DNA of 64,000 nt from assembly GCF_002900365.1 (NCBI RefSeq), contig NZ_CP025979.1, positions 3,348,001 to 3,412,000 of the forward strand. The letters run 5' to 3'. The translations under genes were made by a program, and so were the position numbers. The stretch comes from Escherichia marmotae (GTDB lineage: Bacteria; Pseudomonadota; Gammaproteobacteria; Enterobacterales; Enterobacteriaceae). The notes beneath the pieces are model-generated. The model had not been told where the DNA came from. It made no database searches and saw nothing but the letters and a program-made list of their open reading frames with translations. How positions within the stretch are numbered: position 1 is the first letter of the stretch; each line of letters starts with the position of its first letter. Below, piece after piece: positions 7,888 to 16,715 of the stretch.

Positions 7888-9188
7888 ATTTGTGTAATTG
7901 CCTGATTTTGATATGTTCAATCCAGCATCAAATGAAGGTTAATTTATGGACGAAAAACAGTTACAGGCTCTGGCTAACGAACTGGCCAAAAACCTCAAAA
8001 CCCCTGAAGACCTCAGTCAGTTTGATCGGCTGCTGAAAAAGCTCAGCGTTGAAGCCGCTCTCAATGCAGAGATGACACACCATCCTGGGTATGAGAAAAA
8101 TCAGTCCAGACCAGGAGCTAACTCCCGCAACGGTTTTTCCACAAAGACCGTTATCACAGGCGACGGTCCACTGGAACTGCGTACTCCGCGCGATCGTGAC
8201 GGTACCTTCGAACCACAACTGGTAAAGAAAAATCAGACCCGTATTACCGGGATGGATAACCAGATCCTCTCGTTGTATGCCAAAGGGATGACCACCCGTG
8301 AGATAGCTGCTGCGTTCAAAGAACTGTATGACGCAGATGTTTCACCGGCACTGATATCAAAGGTTACCGATGCCGTGATGGAGCAGGTTGTAGAATGGCA
8401 AAACCGACCACTGGATGCTGTTTACCCCATTGTTTATCTTGACTGTATCGTCCTGAAAGTTCGGCAGGACAGTCGCGTCATCAACAAATCGGTGTTCCTG
8501 GCACTGGGCATCAATATCGAAGGTCAGAAAGAACTGCTGGGTATGTGGCTGGCCGAAAATGAAGGGGCGAAGTTCTGGCTCAATGTGCTGACTGAACTGA
8601 AAAACCGCGGTCTGAACGATATCCTCATCGCCTGTGTGGATGGCCTGAAAGGCTTCCCGGATGCCATCAACACAGTATATCCGAAGGCCCGCATCCAGTT
8701 ATGCATCGTGCATATGGTGCGCAACAGCCTGCGCTTCGTGTCATGGAAGGACTACAAAGCCGTCACTCGCGACCTGAAAGCGATTTATCAGGCTCCCACG
8801 GAAGAGGCAGGCCAGCAGGCACTGGAAGCGTTCGCTGCGGCCTGGGACTGTCGCTATCCTCAGATAAGCCGAAGCTGGCAGGCTAACTGGCCGAATCTTG
8901 CCACGTTCTTCGCTTATCCAACGGACATCCGCAAAGTGATCTATACGACGAATGCCATCGAGTCGCTAAACAGCGTGATCCGCCATGCGCTCAAAAAGCG
9001 TAAAGTGTTCCCGACAGACGACTCGGTGAAAAAAGTGGTGTGGCTGGCAATCCAGTCTGCGTCCCAGAAATGGACGATGCCGTTGAAGGACTGGCGAATG
9101 GCAATGAGCCGCTTTATTATCGAGTTCGGTGACCGCCTGGACGGTCACTTCTGAGAAAAGGCATTTACACAGAATCTTAAACAGGCTC
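7874..9188 (+). mobile_element. IS256-family insertion sequence (IS1414-like) without target duplication
   Basis: 1315 bp bounded by imperfect inverted repeats: GAGCCTGTACATAGATTTGT at the left, and GAGCCTGTTTAAGATTCTGT at the right read in reverse. It carries one Mutator-type transposase. IS256 elements normally duplicate 8-9 bp, but the flanks here (GCCGAAAG left, TGATTTTA right) do not match. Together with the missing yicI 3' end this indicates a deletion next to the element, or recombination between two copies. The right end stops 5 bases before the yicH stop codon. Confidence 0.92.
7946..9154 (+). CDS. IS256-family (Mutator-type) transposase
   Basis: 402 residues, full length and uninterrupted. 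It begins MDEKQLQALANELAKNLKTP and shows the Mutator DDE core: YPIVYLDCIVLKVRQ (first Asp), ILIACVDGLKGFPDAI (second Asp) and TTNAIESLNSVIR (Glu). Wording and length are like the IS1414/IS285 transposases of enterobacteria. It should be able to move both itself and related ends. Confidence 0.95.
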   Translation: MDEKQLQALANELAKNLKTPEDLSQFDRLLKKLSVEAALNAEMTHHPGYEKNQSRPGANSRNGFSTKTVITGDGPLELRTPRDRDGTFEPQLVKKNQTRITGMDNQILSLYAKGMTTREIAAAFKELYDADVSPALISKVTDAVMEQVVEWQNRPLDAVYPIVYLDCIVLKVRQDSRVINKSVFLALGINIEGQKELLGMWLAENEGAKFWLNVLTELKNRGLNDILIACVDGLKGFPDAINTVYPKARIQLCIVHMVRNSLRFVSWKDYKAVTRDLKAIYQAPTEEAGQQALEAFAAAWDCRYPQISRSWQANWPNLATFFAYPTDIRKVIYTTNAIESLNSVIRHALKKRKVFPTDDSVKKVVWLAIQSASQKWTMPLKDWRMAMSRFIIEFGDRLDGHF

Positions 9189-9193
9189 TGATT

Positions 9194-10903
9194 TTACTGT
9201 ACCGGCTCCGTCGATGTAACTTCACCACTGGAAACCACGCCAGCATTCATGGTTTGGGTCACTTGTTGTTTTTCAGCATTTACGGCGTGGAGCTGTCCGT
9301 TAACCGTGGGTTTTAGCGGTGCATCGGCCTGAATATCGCCGCTGGCGGTGAGCTGAATATTGCCATCGCCCGTAATCGGTAACTCTGGCCATCCCCACTG
9401 TTGCAGAATATTCACCGGCACACCGCGTCCGTTCAGGCTGATATGGGTCTGGCGCTGCGGCGTTTGTGAGACGCTGGCAGTGGCTTCCAGAATGCCTTTC
9501 TCGGTAAACGCGCTAAGTTCGTTGATATTCACCGTGCTGCTGTTGGCGGTTAGCGCCAGCGACGGGCGGCGCACATCAACACGATTGAATGTTGCAGCGG
9601 CAGCATTCAGATTTGCCGTGCCACTCCAGACGCCCCACTTATGATCGGCTACCAGTGTCAGATTCGCGCCGTAGCCATCCAGCGCTGTGAGCTGCCACGG
9701 GAAGGCTGGGTCAATATCAATGATTAGATTGCGGCTGGCGCTGAATCTCTTCAGTTGCAGAGTGTTTAACCAGGCGGGAGTTTGCTGCATCCACAACTGT
9801 TGCCAGTTTTTAGGTAAGGTATATTCCAGTCCAACAATCGCTGCATCGTCGAGGATCAGCGTTTTTCCATCGCGCTGCCAGTTTCCTGACGTTCTGACCA
9901 TCCCCCCTTCCCAGCGGCTGGTGAACTGGCGCAGTGCTACGCCTTGCGGGGAAAATTCCGCGTTTATAATCGGGTCAAATAAATGCAGCGAACCATAAAT
10001 AAACTCGCTGGCGTTCATTGACAGCTTGCCTTCCTGTGTCTGCCAGTCATCTTTAATAAAGGTCATATTGCGCAAGCTGAGATCGAGATCGGTCACCGCC
10101 CAGTCCGGGCCTTGCAGGCGGGCGTCGATCACTTCCAGGCGGCCAATCTGCAATGACGGGACAGAGCGCAAGGGCGCAAAGAAGTCGGTGAGCGATTTTT
10201 CGCTTTGCAGGCGGATATCCGCCAGGCGCAGATTTTCCACCTGCCAGCTACCGTCGGCGTTACGCTGCGCATTTCCGGTTAATGTCCCGCGGGCGATGTC
10301 GGCACCCAGATTAGTCAGTGTGACGCGATCGTTATCAATATTTCCTTCAATCAACACATTGGTGGCAGGAACATCATTGAGCGACAGAGAGCCAGCACTG
10401 AACTGAATTTGTGCTTTTGAGCCTAGTACTTTACCGGCTTCCGGCGACCACGGAACGACGCCGCCATTGACTCGCTGTGCGCTAAGATTCCACTCGCTAT
10501 TGGGACTGTTAAATGCCATATCACGCAGTTGCAAACGATCCGCTTTAAACGGTAGCGGCGCGGTCTGGTCGGTGAGATTCAGCGTCCCGTTTTCCAGCAG
10601 GATAGTATCGACATGCCGTGGCTCGCTCAGTTGCCGACTACTTAGCGCGATATCGACACTTTTTGCAACCAGAGTGGCGGGTTGACCATCACGACCGAAT
10701 GTGACGTTCTCCAGCAAGATATGAGACGGCGCGGAAAAACGGTGATCCATCGCCCCGAAGGCCAGATGATAGTCGCTATTCTCGGAAATCCATGCGCTGA
10801 TATGCTCTGCTCCCCAGCGGGTTTGCAGAAGGAAATAGAGGCCAACTACCGCCACTAACAGCGTGATGAAAATGTAGAGAAGCAGCTTCCCAATAAATTT
10901 CAT
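9194..10903 (-). CDS. yicH: AsmA-family inner-membrane protein YicH
   Basis: 569 residues from MKFIGKLLLYIF, the same length as in K-12; an upstream in-frame ATG at 10927 is not needed. An N-terminal signal anchor (KLLLYIFITLLVAVVGLYFLL) is followed by a long beta-rich periplasmic domain of the AsmA/TAM type. Proteins of this family are thought to bridge the periplasm and influence phospholipid transport to the outer membrane. The gene was spared by the adjacent IS-linked deletion, which ends a few bases past its stop codon. Confidence 0.93.
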   Translation of the reverse strand: MKFIGKLLLYIFITLLVAVVGLYFLLQTRWGAEHISAWISENSDYHLAFGAMDHRFSAPSHILLENVTFGRDGQPATLVAKSVDIALSSRQLSEPRHVDTILLENGTLNLTDQTAPLPFKADRLQLRDMAFNSPNSEWNLSAQRVNGGVVPWSPEAGKVLGSKAQIQFSAGSLSLNDVPATNVLIEGNIDNDRVTLTNLGADIARGTLTGNAQRNADGSWQVENLRLADIRLQSEKSLTDFFAPLRSVPSLQIGRLEVIDARLQGPDWAVTDLDLSLRNMTFIKDDWQTQEGKLSMNASEFIYGSLHLFDPIINAEFSPQGVALRQFTSRWEGGMVRTSGNWQRDGKTLILDDAAIVGLEYTLPKNWQQLWMQQTPAWLNTLQLKRFSASRNLIIDIDPAFPWQLTALDGYGANLTLVADHKWGVWSGTANLNAAAATFNRVDVRRPSLALTANSSTVNINELSAFTEKGILEATASVSQTPQRQTHISLNGRGVPVNILQQWGWPELPITGDGNIQLTASGDIQADAPLKPTVNGQLHAVNAEKQQVTQTMNAGVVSSGEVTSTEPVQ

Positions 10904-10991
10904 GGTCTTCCATCCCGTGAAATGCACATAAGGGAGTTATGCACGATTTACGCGCATTCCTCAAGGCAGGAATGGAGAAAGAGAGTGGTTA

Positions 10992-11015
10992 CGGCGGTAA
11001 AGAATTTTACCGCCG
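10992..11015 (-). terminator. Inverted repeat after xanP
   Basis: CGGCGGTAAA and TTTACCGCCG form a perfect stem a few bases beyond the xanP stop codon. There is no clear U tract on the xanP strand, so termination strength is uncertain. Confidence 0.45.
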
Positions 11016-11023
11016 CGAGTAAA

Positions 11024-12415
11024 TTACTGCTTTTCTGGCGGGAAAATCAGATTCAGTACAATGGCAGTGATACCGCCAGCGGCAATCCCGGAGGAGAGCA
11101 GATTTTTCAGCCAGTCAGGGGCAAACTGCAAAATCAGTGGCTGCTGAGAAACACCCAGACCGACCGCCAGCGACAGGGCAATAATCAGAATCGCCCGACG
11201 GTTCAGTGGCTCACGAGAAACGATACGCACACCGGATGCGGCGATAGTACCAAACATCACCAGCGTAGCGCCGCCCAGAACAGGTTCGGGAATGTGTTGG
11301 ACAAAACCGCTCACCGCAGGGAACAGGCCCAGCACGATCAACATCAGCGCCACGACAAAACCGACATAACGGCTGGCAACACCGGTCAATTGGATCACAC
11401 CGTTGTTCTGCCCGAAGCAGGAGTTCGGGAAGGTGTTAAACACCGCCGACACAAACGAGTTCAGGCCGTTTGCCAGCACGCCGCCTTTCAGACGTTTCAT
11501 GTACAGTGGGCCAGAAACCGGTTGTTCGGAAACGTCGGAGGTGGCTGTGATATCGCCAATAGTTTCCAGTGAGGTGATCATAAAGACCAGCATCAGTGGT
11601 AGCAGCAGGCTCCATTCAATACCAAGTCCGTAATAGAGCGGCGTTGGCACCATAATCAGCTCTTGCGTCATCGGCTCGTTGCTTTCTGGCAACATGTCCA
11701 TAAACCACGCCAGTGCATATCCTGCCGCCATCGCAATCACCAGCGAGGCTACGCGTAAGTAGGGGTTACGTTGGCGATTAAGCAGGATGATTAAAGCTAA
11801 GACCACGCCCGCCAGTAGCAGATTTTTCGGTGCACCAAAGGTGTTATCGCTCATGGCCGCATAACCGCCACCAATGGATGTTAGCCCAACCTGAATCAGT
11901 GACAGGCCAATAATCATCACCACGACGCCGGAAACCAGCGGCGTAATAATGCGGCGCGCCAGATGCAGAACGCGGGAGATAACCATTTCGGTGCAGCTTG
12001 CCAGCATCAGTGTGCCGAACAGAGCCGCCATCATCGTAGGAACATCGGCACCACCGGTCTTCAGCGCTGTTCCGCCCATAATCAGCGGGGCAACGAAGTT
12101 AAAGCTGGTGCCCTGAATAGACAACAAACCGGAGCCAACCGGACCCCAGGCTTTAATTTGAATAATTGATGCCACACCAGAGGCAAACAGCGACATACTA
12201 ATAATGTGTTGCGTGTCCTGTGCTGGTAAACCCAGCGCCTGGCAGATTAACAATGCTGGCGTGATTACCGCGACAAACATCGCCAGCAGGTGCTGACAGG
12301 CGGCAAACAGAGTTTGAGCAAGCGGCGGACGATCTTCAAGACGGTAAATCAGTTCGCTGTTTTGAGTCTGCGCAACCGGTTGCGCATTTTCTGACTCGAA
12401 GGTGGAAACAGACAT
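11024..12415 (-). CDS. xanP: Xanthine:H+ symporter XanP
   Basis: 463 residues from MSVSTFESENAQ, the established start (three codons inside the longest frame). It is a nucleobase-ascorbate transporter (NCS2/NAT) of the inner membrane with about 14 helices that takes up xanthine with protons. The family signature is readable as QNNGVIQLTGVASRYVG near residue 325, with SIQGTSFNFVAP and ETIGDITATSDVS upstream. It reads divergently from gltS across about 280 bp that must hold both promoters. Confidence 0.95.
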   Translation of the reverse strand: MSVSTFESENAQPVAQTQNSELIYRLEDRPPLAQTLFAACQHLLAMFVAVITPALLICQALGLPAQDTQHIISMSLFASGVASIIQIKAWGPVGSGLLSIQGTSFNFVAPLIMGGTALKTGGADVPTMMAALFGTLMLASCTEMVISRVLHLARRIITPLVSGVVVMIIGLSLIQVGLTSIGGGYAAMSDNTFGAPKNLLLAGVVLALIILLNRQRNPYLRVASLVIAMAAGYALAWFMDMLPESNEPMTQELIMVPTPLYYGLGIEWSLLLPLMLVFMITSLETIGDITATSDVSEQPVSGPLYMKRLKGGVLANGLNSFVSAVFNTFPNSCFGQNNGVIQLTGVASRYVGFVVALMLIVLGLFPAVSGFVQHIPEPVLGGATLVMFGTIAASGVRIVSREPLNRRAILIIALSLAVGLGVSQQPLILQFAPDWLKNLLSSGIAAGGITAIVLNLIFPPEKQ

Positions 12416-12693
12416 CGAAAACAATCCCGTGGTAGCAAAGCGGGCATTTTAGCTGACCGAAAGGCAAAAGCAAACGTTTGCCAATTATTCTTCTAAATAT
12501 TTAAATGCGATAAATGCACTTTTTTATATAACTTTTGGTTGTTTTCTGCTTAAAATCCATGCCATTTTTTTATTTTCAGCTAAGAATTCGAACCGGGAAA
12601 GCATGACTCGATACTCGTCATATTTCGTCTTACTATGATTGCGCGATGAAGTATGACGAGTATGAAGAGTGGTGCGGATACAAAGGAGTAACT

Positions 12694-13899
12694 ATGTTTC
12701 ATCTCGATACTTTAGCAACGCTTGTTGCCGCAACGCTGACGTTGCTGCTCGGGCGCAAGTTGGTCCATTCCGTCTCCTTTCTGAAAAAATACACCATACC
12801 AGAACCGGTTGCCGGAGGGTTGTTGGTGGCACTGGCTCTGCTGGTGTTGAAAAAAAGCATGGGCTGGGAAGTTAATTTTGATATGTCCTTGCGCGATCCA
12901 TTAATGCTGGCTTTCTTCGCCACCATTGGCCTGAACGCCAATATTGCCAGCCTGCGTGCCGGTGGACGCGTAGTGGGGATTTTCCTCATTGTGGTTGTTG
13001 GTCTGTTGGTGATGCAAAATGCCATCGGCATTGGCATGGCTAGCCTGTTAGGGCTTGATCCGCTGATGGGGCTGTTGGCGGGGTCTATTACGCTTTCTGG
13101 CGGTCACGGGACCGGCGCAGCGTGGAGTAAATTGTTCATTGAACGTTATGGCTTCACCAACGCGACGGAAGTGGCGATGGCCTGTGCGACGTTTGGTCTG
13201 GTTCTGGGTGGACTGATTGGCGGCCCGGTGGCGCGTTACCTGGTGAAACACTCCACCACGCCGAACGGCATACCTGATGACCAGGAAGTCCCCACCGCAT
13301 TTGAAAAGCCCGACGTAGGGCGCATGATCACCTCGCTGGTACTGATTGAAACTATCGCGCTGATTGCTATCTGTCTGACGGTAGGGAAAATCGTTGCGCA
13401 ACTTTTGGCTGGCACCGCTTTTGAATTGCCAACCTTTGTTTGCGTGCTGTTTGTGGGCGTGATTCTGAGCAACGGCTTGTCAATGTTGGGCTTTTACCGC
13501 GTCTTTGAGCGCGCGGTATCCGTACTTGGTAACGTAAGCCTGTCGCTGTTCCTGGCGATGGCGTTGATGGGGCTGAAACTGTGGGAGCTGGCTTCGCTGG
13601 CGTTGCCGATGCTGGCGATTCTGGTCGCGCAAACCATCTTCATGGCGTTGTACGCTATCTTTGTCACCTGGCGCATGATGGGGAAAAACTACGATGCGGC
13701 GGTGCTGGCCGCGGGGCACTGTGGTTTTGGCCTTGGTGCAACGCCCACGGCAATCGCCAACATGCAGGCGATCACCGAACGCTTTGGCCCGTCGCACATG
13801 GCCTTCCTGGTGGTGCCGATGGTCGGTGCGTTCTTTATCGATATCGTCAATGCCCTGGTGATTAAGCTCTACCTGATGTTGCCGATTTTTGCGGGTTAA
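12694..13899 (+). CDS. gltS: Sodium/glutamate symporter GltS
   Basis: 401 residues from MFHLDTLATLVAATL, chosen because AAAGGAG stands 7 bases upstream and because this is the known N-terminus. A longer frame starts at 12646. GltS is an inner-membrane Na+-dependent glutamate importer built from two inverted five-helix repeats. The glycine-rich reentrant loops SGGHGTGAAW and HCGFGLGATPTAIANM are both visible. The 3' end converges on recG. Confidence 0.96.
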   Translation: MFHLDTLATLVAATLTLLLGRKLVHSVSFLKKYTIPEPVAGGLLVALALLVLKKSMGWEVNFDMSLRDPLMLAFFATIGLNANIASLRAGGRVVGIFLIVVVGLLVMQNAIGIGMASLLGLDPLMGLLAGSITLSGGHGTGAAWSKLFIERYGFTNATEVAMACATFGLVLGGLIGGPVARYLVKHSTTPNGIPDDQEVPTAFEKPDVGRMITSLVLIETIALIAICLTVGKIVAQLLAGTAFELPTFVCVLFVGVILSNGLSMLGFYRVFERAVSVLGNVSLSLFLAMALMGLKLWELASLALPMLAILVAQTIFMALYAIFVTWRMMGKNYDAAVLAAGHCGFGLGATPTAIANMQAITERFGPSHMAFLVVPMVGAFFIDIVNALVIKLYLMLPIFAG

Positions 13900-13905
13900 C
13901 TGATG

Positions 13906-13934
13906 AAGCGGCGGTGCAAATACCGCCGCTTTTT
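13906..13934 (+). terminator. gltS terminator
   Basis: AAGCGGCGGT / ACCGCCGCTT hairpin with a six-base loop, followed by a T run that overlaps the recG stop codon. Convergent genes share it. Confidence 0.85.
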
Positions 13935-16014
13935 ACGCATTCGAATAGCGTTCCGTCTCCGGCATCCAGCGTTCTATCAGGGCTTTTGCCTGCTGGGGAT
14001 AACGTTCGTGAATATGGCGTGCCAGGCGCTGAACTTCCGGGATCATGGCCTGATCGCGCAGCAAATCAGCCACTTTAAACTCTGCATTGCCTGTCTGGCG
14101 CGTGCCCAGCAGTTCACCAGGGCCGCGAATCTCTAAATCTTTTTGCGCAATCACAAATCCGTCGTTGCTGTCGCGTAGCACTTGCAGGCGGACTTGCGCC
14201 GTTTTGGAGAGTGGTGTTTTGTAAAGCAGAACACAGTGAGAAGCCACCGCGCCACGACCTACGCGCCCGCGCAACTGGTGTAACTGCGCCAGACCCAGAC
14301 GCTCCGGGTTCTCGATAATCATCAGGCTGGCGTTGGGGACATCGACGCCTACTTCAATAACAGTCGTCGCAACCAGCAGGTGTAGCTCGCCTTGTTTAAA
14401 CGACGCCATTACCGCTTGCTTTTCGGCAGGTTTCATCCGCCCATGAACCAGACCGACGTTCAGTTCCGGCAGCGCCAGTTTTAACTCTTCCCACGTTGCT
14501 TCGGCTGCCTGCGCTTCCAGTAATTCCGATTCTTCAATCAATGTACAAACCCAGTACGCCTGACGGCCTTCCGTTATGCAGGCGTGGCGCACGCGGTCGA
14601 TAATGTCGTTACGACGCGTATCCGGGATCGCCACTGTCGTCACTGGGGTACGTCCTGGCGGCAGTTCATCAATGACCGAGGTATCGAGATCGGCATACGC
14701 GGTCATCGCCAGAGTGCGGGGAATTGGCGTGGCGGTCATGATCAACTGATGAGGATGAAAGCCCTGCTGCTGGCCTTTCTCCCATAACGCCAGGCGTTGA
14801 TGCACGCCAAAACGATGCTGTTCGTCGATAATCACCAGCGCCAGACCGTTAAACTGTACCTGTTCCTGGAAGATAGCGTGGGTGCCGACAATCATCTGCA
14901 CCTGACCGCTGGCGATGGCTTCTTGCTGTGCCAGCCGCGCTTTGCCCTTCTGTTTGCCCGCCAGCCAGCCCACTTCGATACCGAGCGGTTCAAACCAGTT
15001 GCGGAAATTATTGGCGTGCTGTTCGGCAAGCAATTCGGTTGGTGCCATCAGTGCCACTTGTTTGCCGTGAGCGATAGCACGCAGCGCAGCGAGAGCGGCA
15101 ACCAGTGTTTTACCGGAACCTACATCGCCCTGTACCAGACGCATCATTGGCACATCCAGCGCCATATCGCGCTCAATCTCCGCCACCACACGCGCCTGCG
15201 CGCCCGTTGGCTTGAACGGTAAGGCAGCGAGCAGTTTGTCCTTCAGCGCGTCACTGGCGCTAAGCGGCTGAGCATGAAAACGTTGGGCACCGGCGCGTAA
15301 CGCTAACATGCTGAGGTTGTGCGCCAGCAGCTCTTCCAGAATAAGACGACGCTGTGCCGGATGCCGCCCGGTTTCCAGATCGCTGAGCTGTAGTGTTGGC
15401 GGTGGACGATGCAGGGTGCGCAAGGCTTCCGGCAGCGTCATCATTCCTTGTGACAGTTCCGGCGGCAGCAGTTCTTCAATGGCGCAGGTGTCGAGCAGAT
15501 CCAGCGCCTGATCGGTCAGTTTGCGCAGCGTTGCCTGTTTTACACCTTCCGTTGTTGGGTAAACCGGGGTGAGGGTTTCCTGTAACTCCGGAGTACTGAG
15601 ATCGCCCTGTACGCGGTATTCCGGGTGGATCATCTCCGCACCATATTTACCGCGCTTTGCTTCGCCATAGGCCAATACGCGTCGACCTGTCGCCAGGCTA
15701 TTTTTCATCGCGGCGTTAAAGTTGAAAAAGCGCATGGTGAGAATGCCGGAACCGTCGCTAATCTGACAGGTCATCATCCGGCGACCGCCGAAGGAGATAT
15801 TGCAGTTCAGTACTTCGCCTTCCACCGTGGCATAAATGCCCGGCAACAGCTCACCTATGGGATAGAGATGGGTGCGATCTTCATAGCGCAGGGGAAGGTG
15901 TAACAGTAAATCCTGCACGGTATGCAGGTTGATTTTCGCCAGTTTGTTACTTTGCGCCGCGCCAACGCCCGTTAGGGAACTGAGCGGGACAGCATCTAAC
16001 AGGCGACCTTTCAT
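13933..16014 (-). CDS. recG: ATP-dependent DNA helicase RecG
   Basis: 693 residues from MKGRLLDAVPLSSLTGVGAA. RecG reverses stalled forks and branch-migrates Holliday junctions. The N-terminal wedge/OB domain spans about 1-250. Helicase motifs follow: GDVGSGKT (motif I), DEQHRFG (motif II), MTATPIPRTL (motif III) and HQLRGRVGRG (motif VI). The start lies five bases after the trmH stop, so it is the last gene of the gmk-rpoZ-spoT-trmH-recG series. Confidence 0.97.
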   Translation of the reverse strand: MKGRLLDAVPLSSLTGVGAAQSNKLAKINLHTVQDLLLHLPLRYEDRTHLYPIGELLPGIYATVEGEVLNCNISFGGRRMMTCQISDGSGILTMRFFNFNAAMKNSLATGRRVLAYGEAKRGKYGAEMIHPEYRVQGDLSTPELQETLTPVYPTTEGVKQATLRKLTDQALDLLDTCAIEELLPPELSQGMMTLPEALRTLHRPPPTLQLSDLETGRHPAQRRLILEELLAHNLSMLALRAGAQRFHAQPLSASDALKDKLLAALPFKPTGAQARVVAEIERDMALDVPMMRLVQGDVGSGKTLVAALAALRAIAHGKQVALMAPTELLAEQHANNFRNWFEPLGIEVGWLAGKQKGKARLAQQEAIASGQVQMIVGTHAIFQEQVQFNGLALVIIDEQHRFGVHQRLALWEKGQQQGFHPHQLIMTATPIPRTLAMTAYADLDTSVIDELPPGRTPVTTVAIPDTRRNDIIDRVRHACITEGRQAYWVCTLIEESELLEAQAAEATWEELKLALPELNVGLVHGRMKPAEKQAVMASFKQGELHLLVATTVIEVGVDVPNASLMIIENPERLGLAQLHQLRGRVGRGAVASHCVLLYKTPLSKTAQVRLQVLRDSNDGFVIAQKDLEIRGPGELLGTRQTGNAEFKVADLLRDQAMIPEVQRLARHIHERYPQQAKALIERWMPETERYSNA

Positions 16015-16019
16015 AGCGC

Positions 16020-16709
16020 TTACCCTGCGGCCTGCATGGTAGCCCACCACTCAGCATCGGCTTCAATCTCGCCTTGTTGATTGACGTGGGGGTAGGGCAG
16101 GCCTTTGCGTTTCGCAACTTTAGCCAGCACCGGATAGCCACCTTCAAACAGCAGGCGTTGTTGCTCTGCTTCCGGCAACATACTGTTTTCACGCAGATAC
16201 ATACCCGCGTTTTGCCGCTGACGCTGGGCTTCGTAAAGAATAAGTGCGGAGGCGACGGAGACATTAAGCGACTGCACCATGCCGATCATCGGAATGATGA
16301 TGTCCTGATCTGCCAGTTCTAATGCTTCCTGCGTGATGCCCGTTTTTTCCTGTCCCATTAAAATACAGGTCGGGCGGGTGTAATCGATTTCGCGAAAATC
16401 GACGGCTTTATCAGAAAGGTGGGTTGCCAGAATCTGCATACCCTTACCTTTCAGGTGGGCGACTGCATCGCCAATGGTGCGGTGTGTTTTCACCTGTACC
16501 CAACTGTTACTACCAGCAGCAGCCGAAGCCATGGTGCGCATCCGGCTACCAGGCCAGACAGCGTGAACTTCGTGTACGCCAACGGCATCTGCGGTACGAA
16601 TGATCGCAGAAACGTTATGGGGTTTGTGAACCTGTTCCATGCAGACGGTCAGGTCAGGCTGCCGCCTGGCGAGCATTTCGCAGATGCGTGCATAACGTGT
16701 TGGGTTCAT
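16020..16709 (-). CDS. trmH: tRNA (guanosine-18-2'-O)-methyltransferase TrmH
   Basis: 229 residues, the SPOUT-family enzyme (old name SpoU) that methylates G18 of tRNAs using S-adenosylmethionine. The C-terminal trefoil-knot motifs are present: CILMGQEKTGIT, IPMIGMVQSLNVSVASALILYE. The N-terminal RTADAVGVHEVHAV is also characteristic. The length equals the E. coli protein. It lies between spoT and recG with a six-base gap to spoT. Confidence 0.97.
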   Translation of the reverse strand: MNPTRYARICEMLARRQPDLTVCMEQVHKPHNVSAIIRTADAVGVHEVHAVWPGSRMRTMASAAAGSNSWVQVKTHRTIGDAVAHLKGKGMQILATHLSDKAVDFREIDYTRPTCILMGQEKTGITQEALELADQDIIIPMIGMVQSLNVSVASALILYEAQRQRQNAGMYLRENSMLPEAEQQRLLFEGGYPVLAKVAKRKGLPYPHVNQQGEIEADAEWWATMQAAG

Positions 16710-16715
16710 AAAACA

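Noticed and set aside
9188..9300. Truncation of yicH by the IS256-family element
   Set aside because: YicH keeps the full 569 residues of the K-12 protein and its own stop codon outside the IS.
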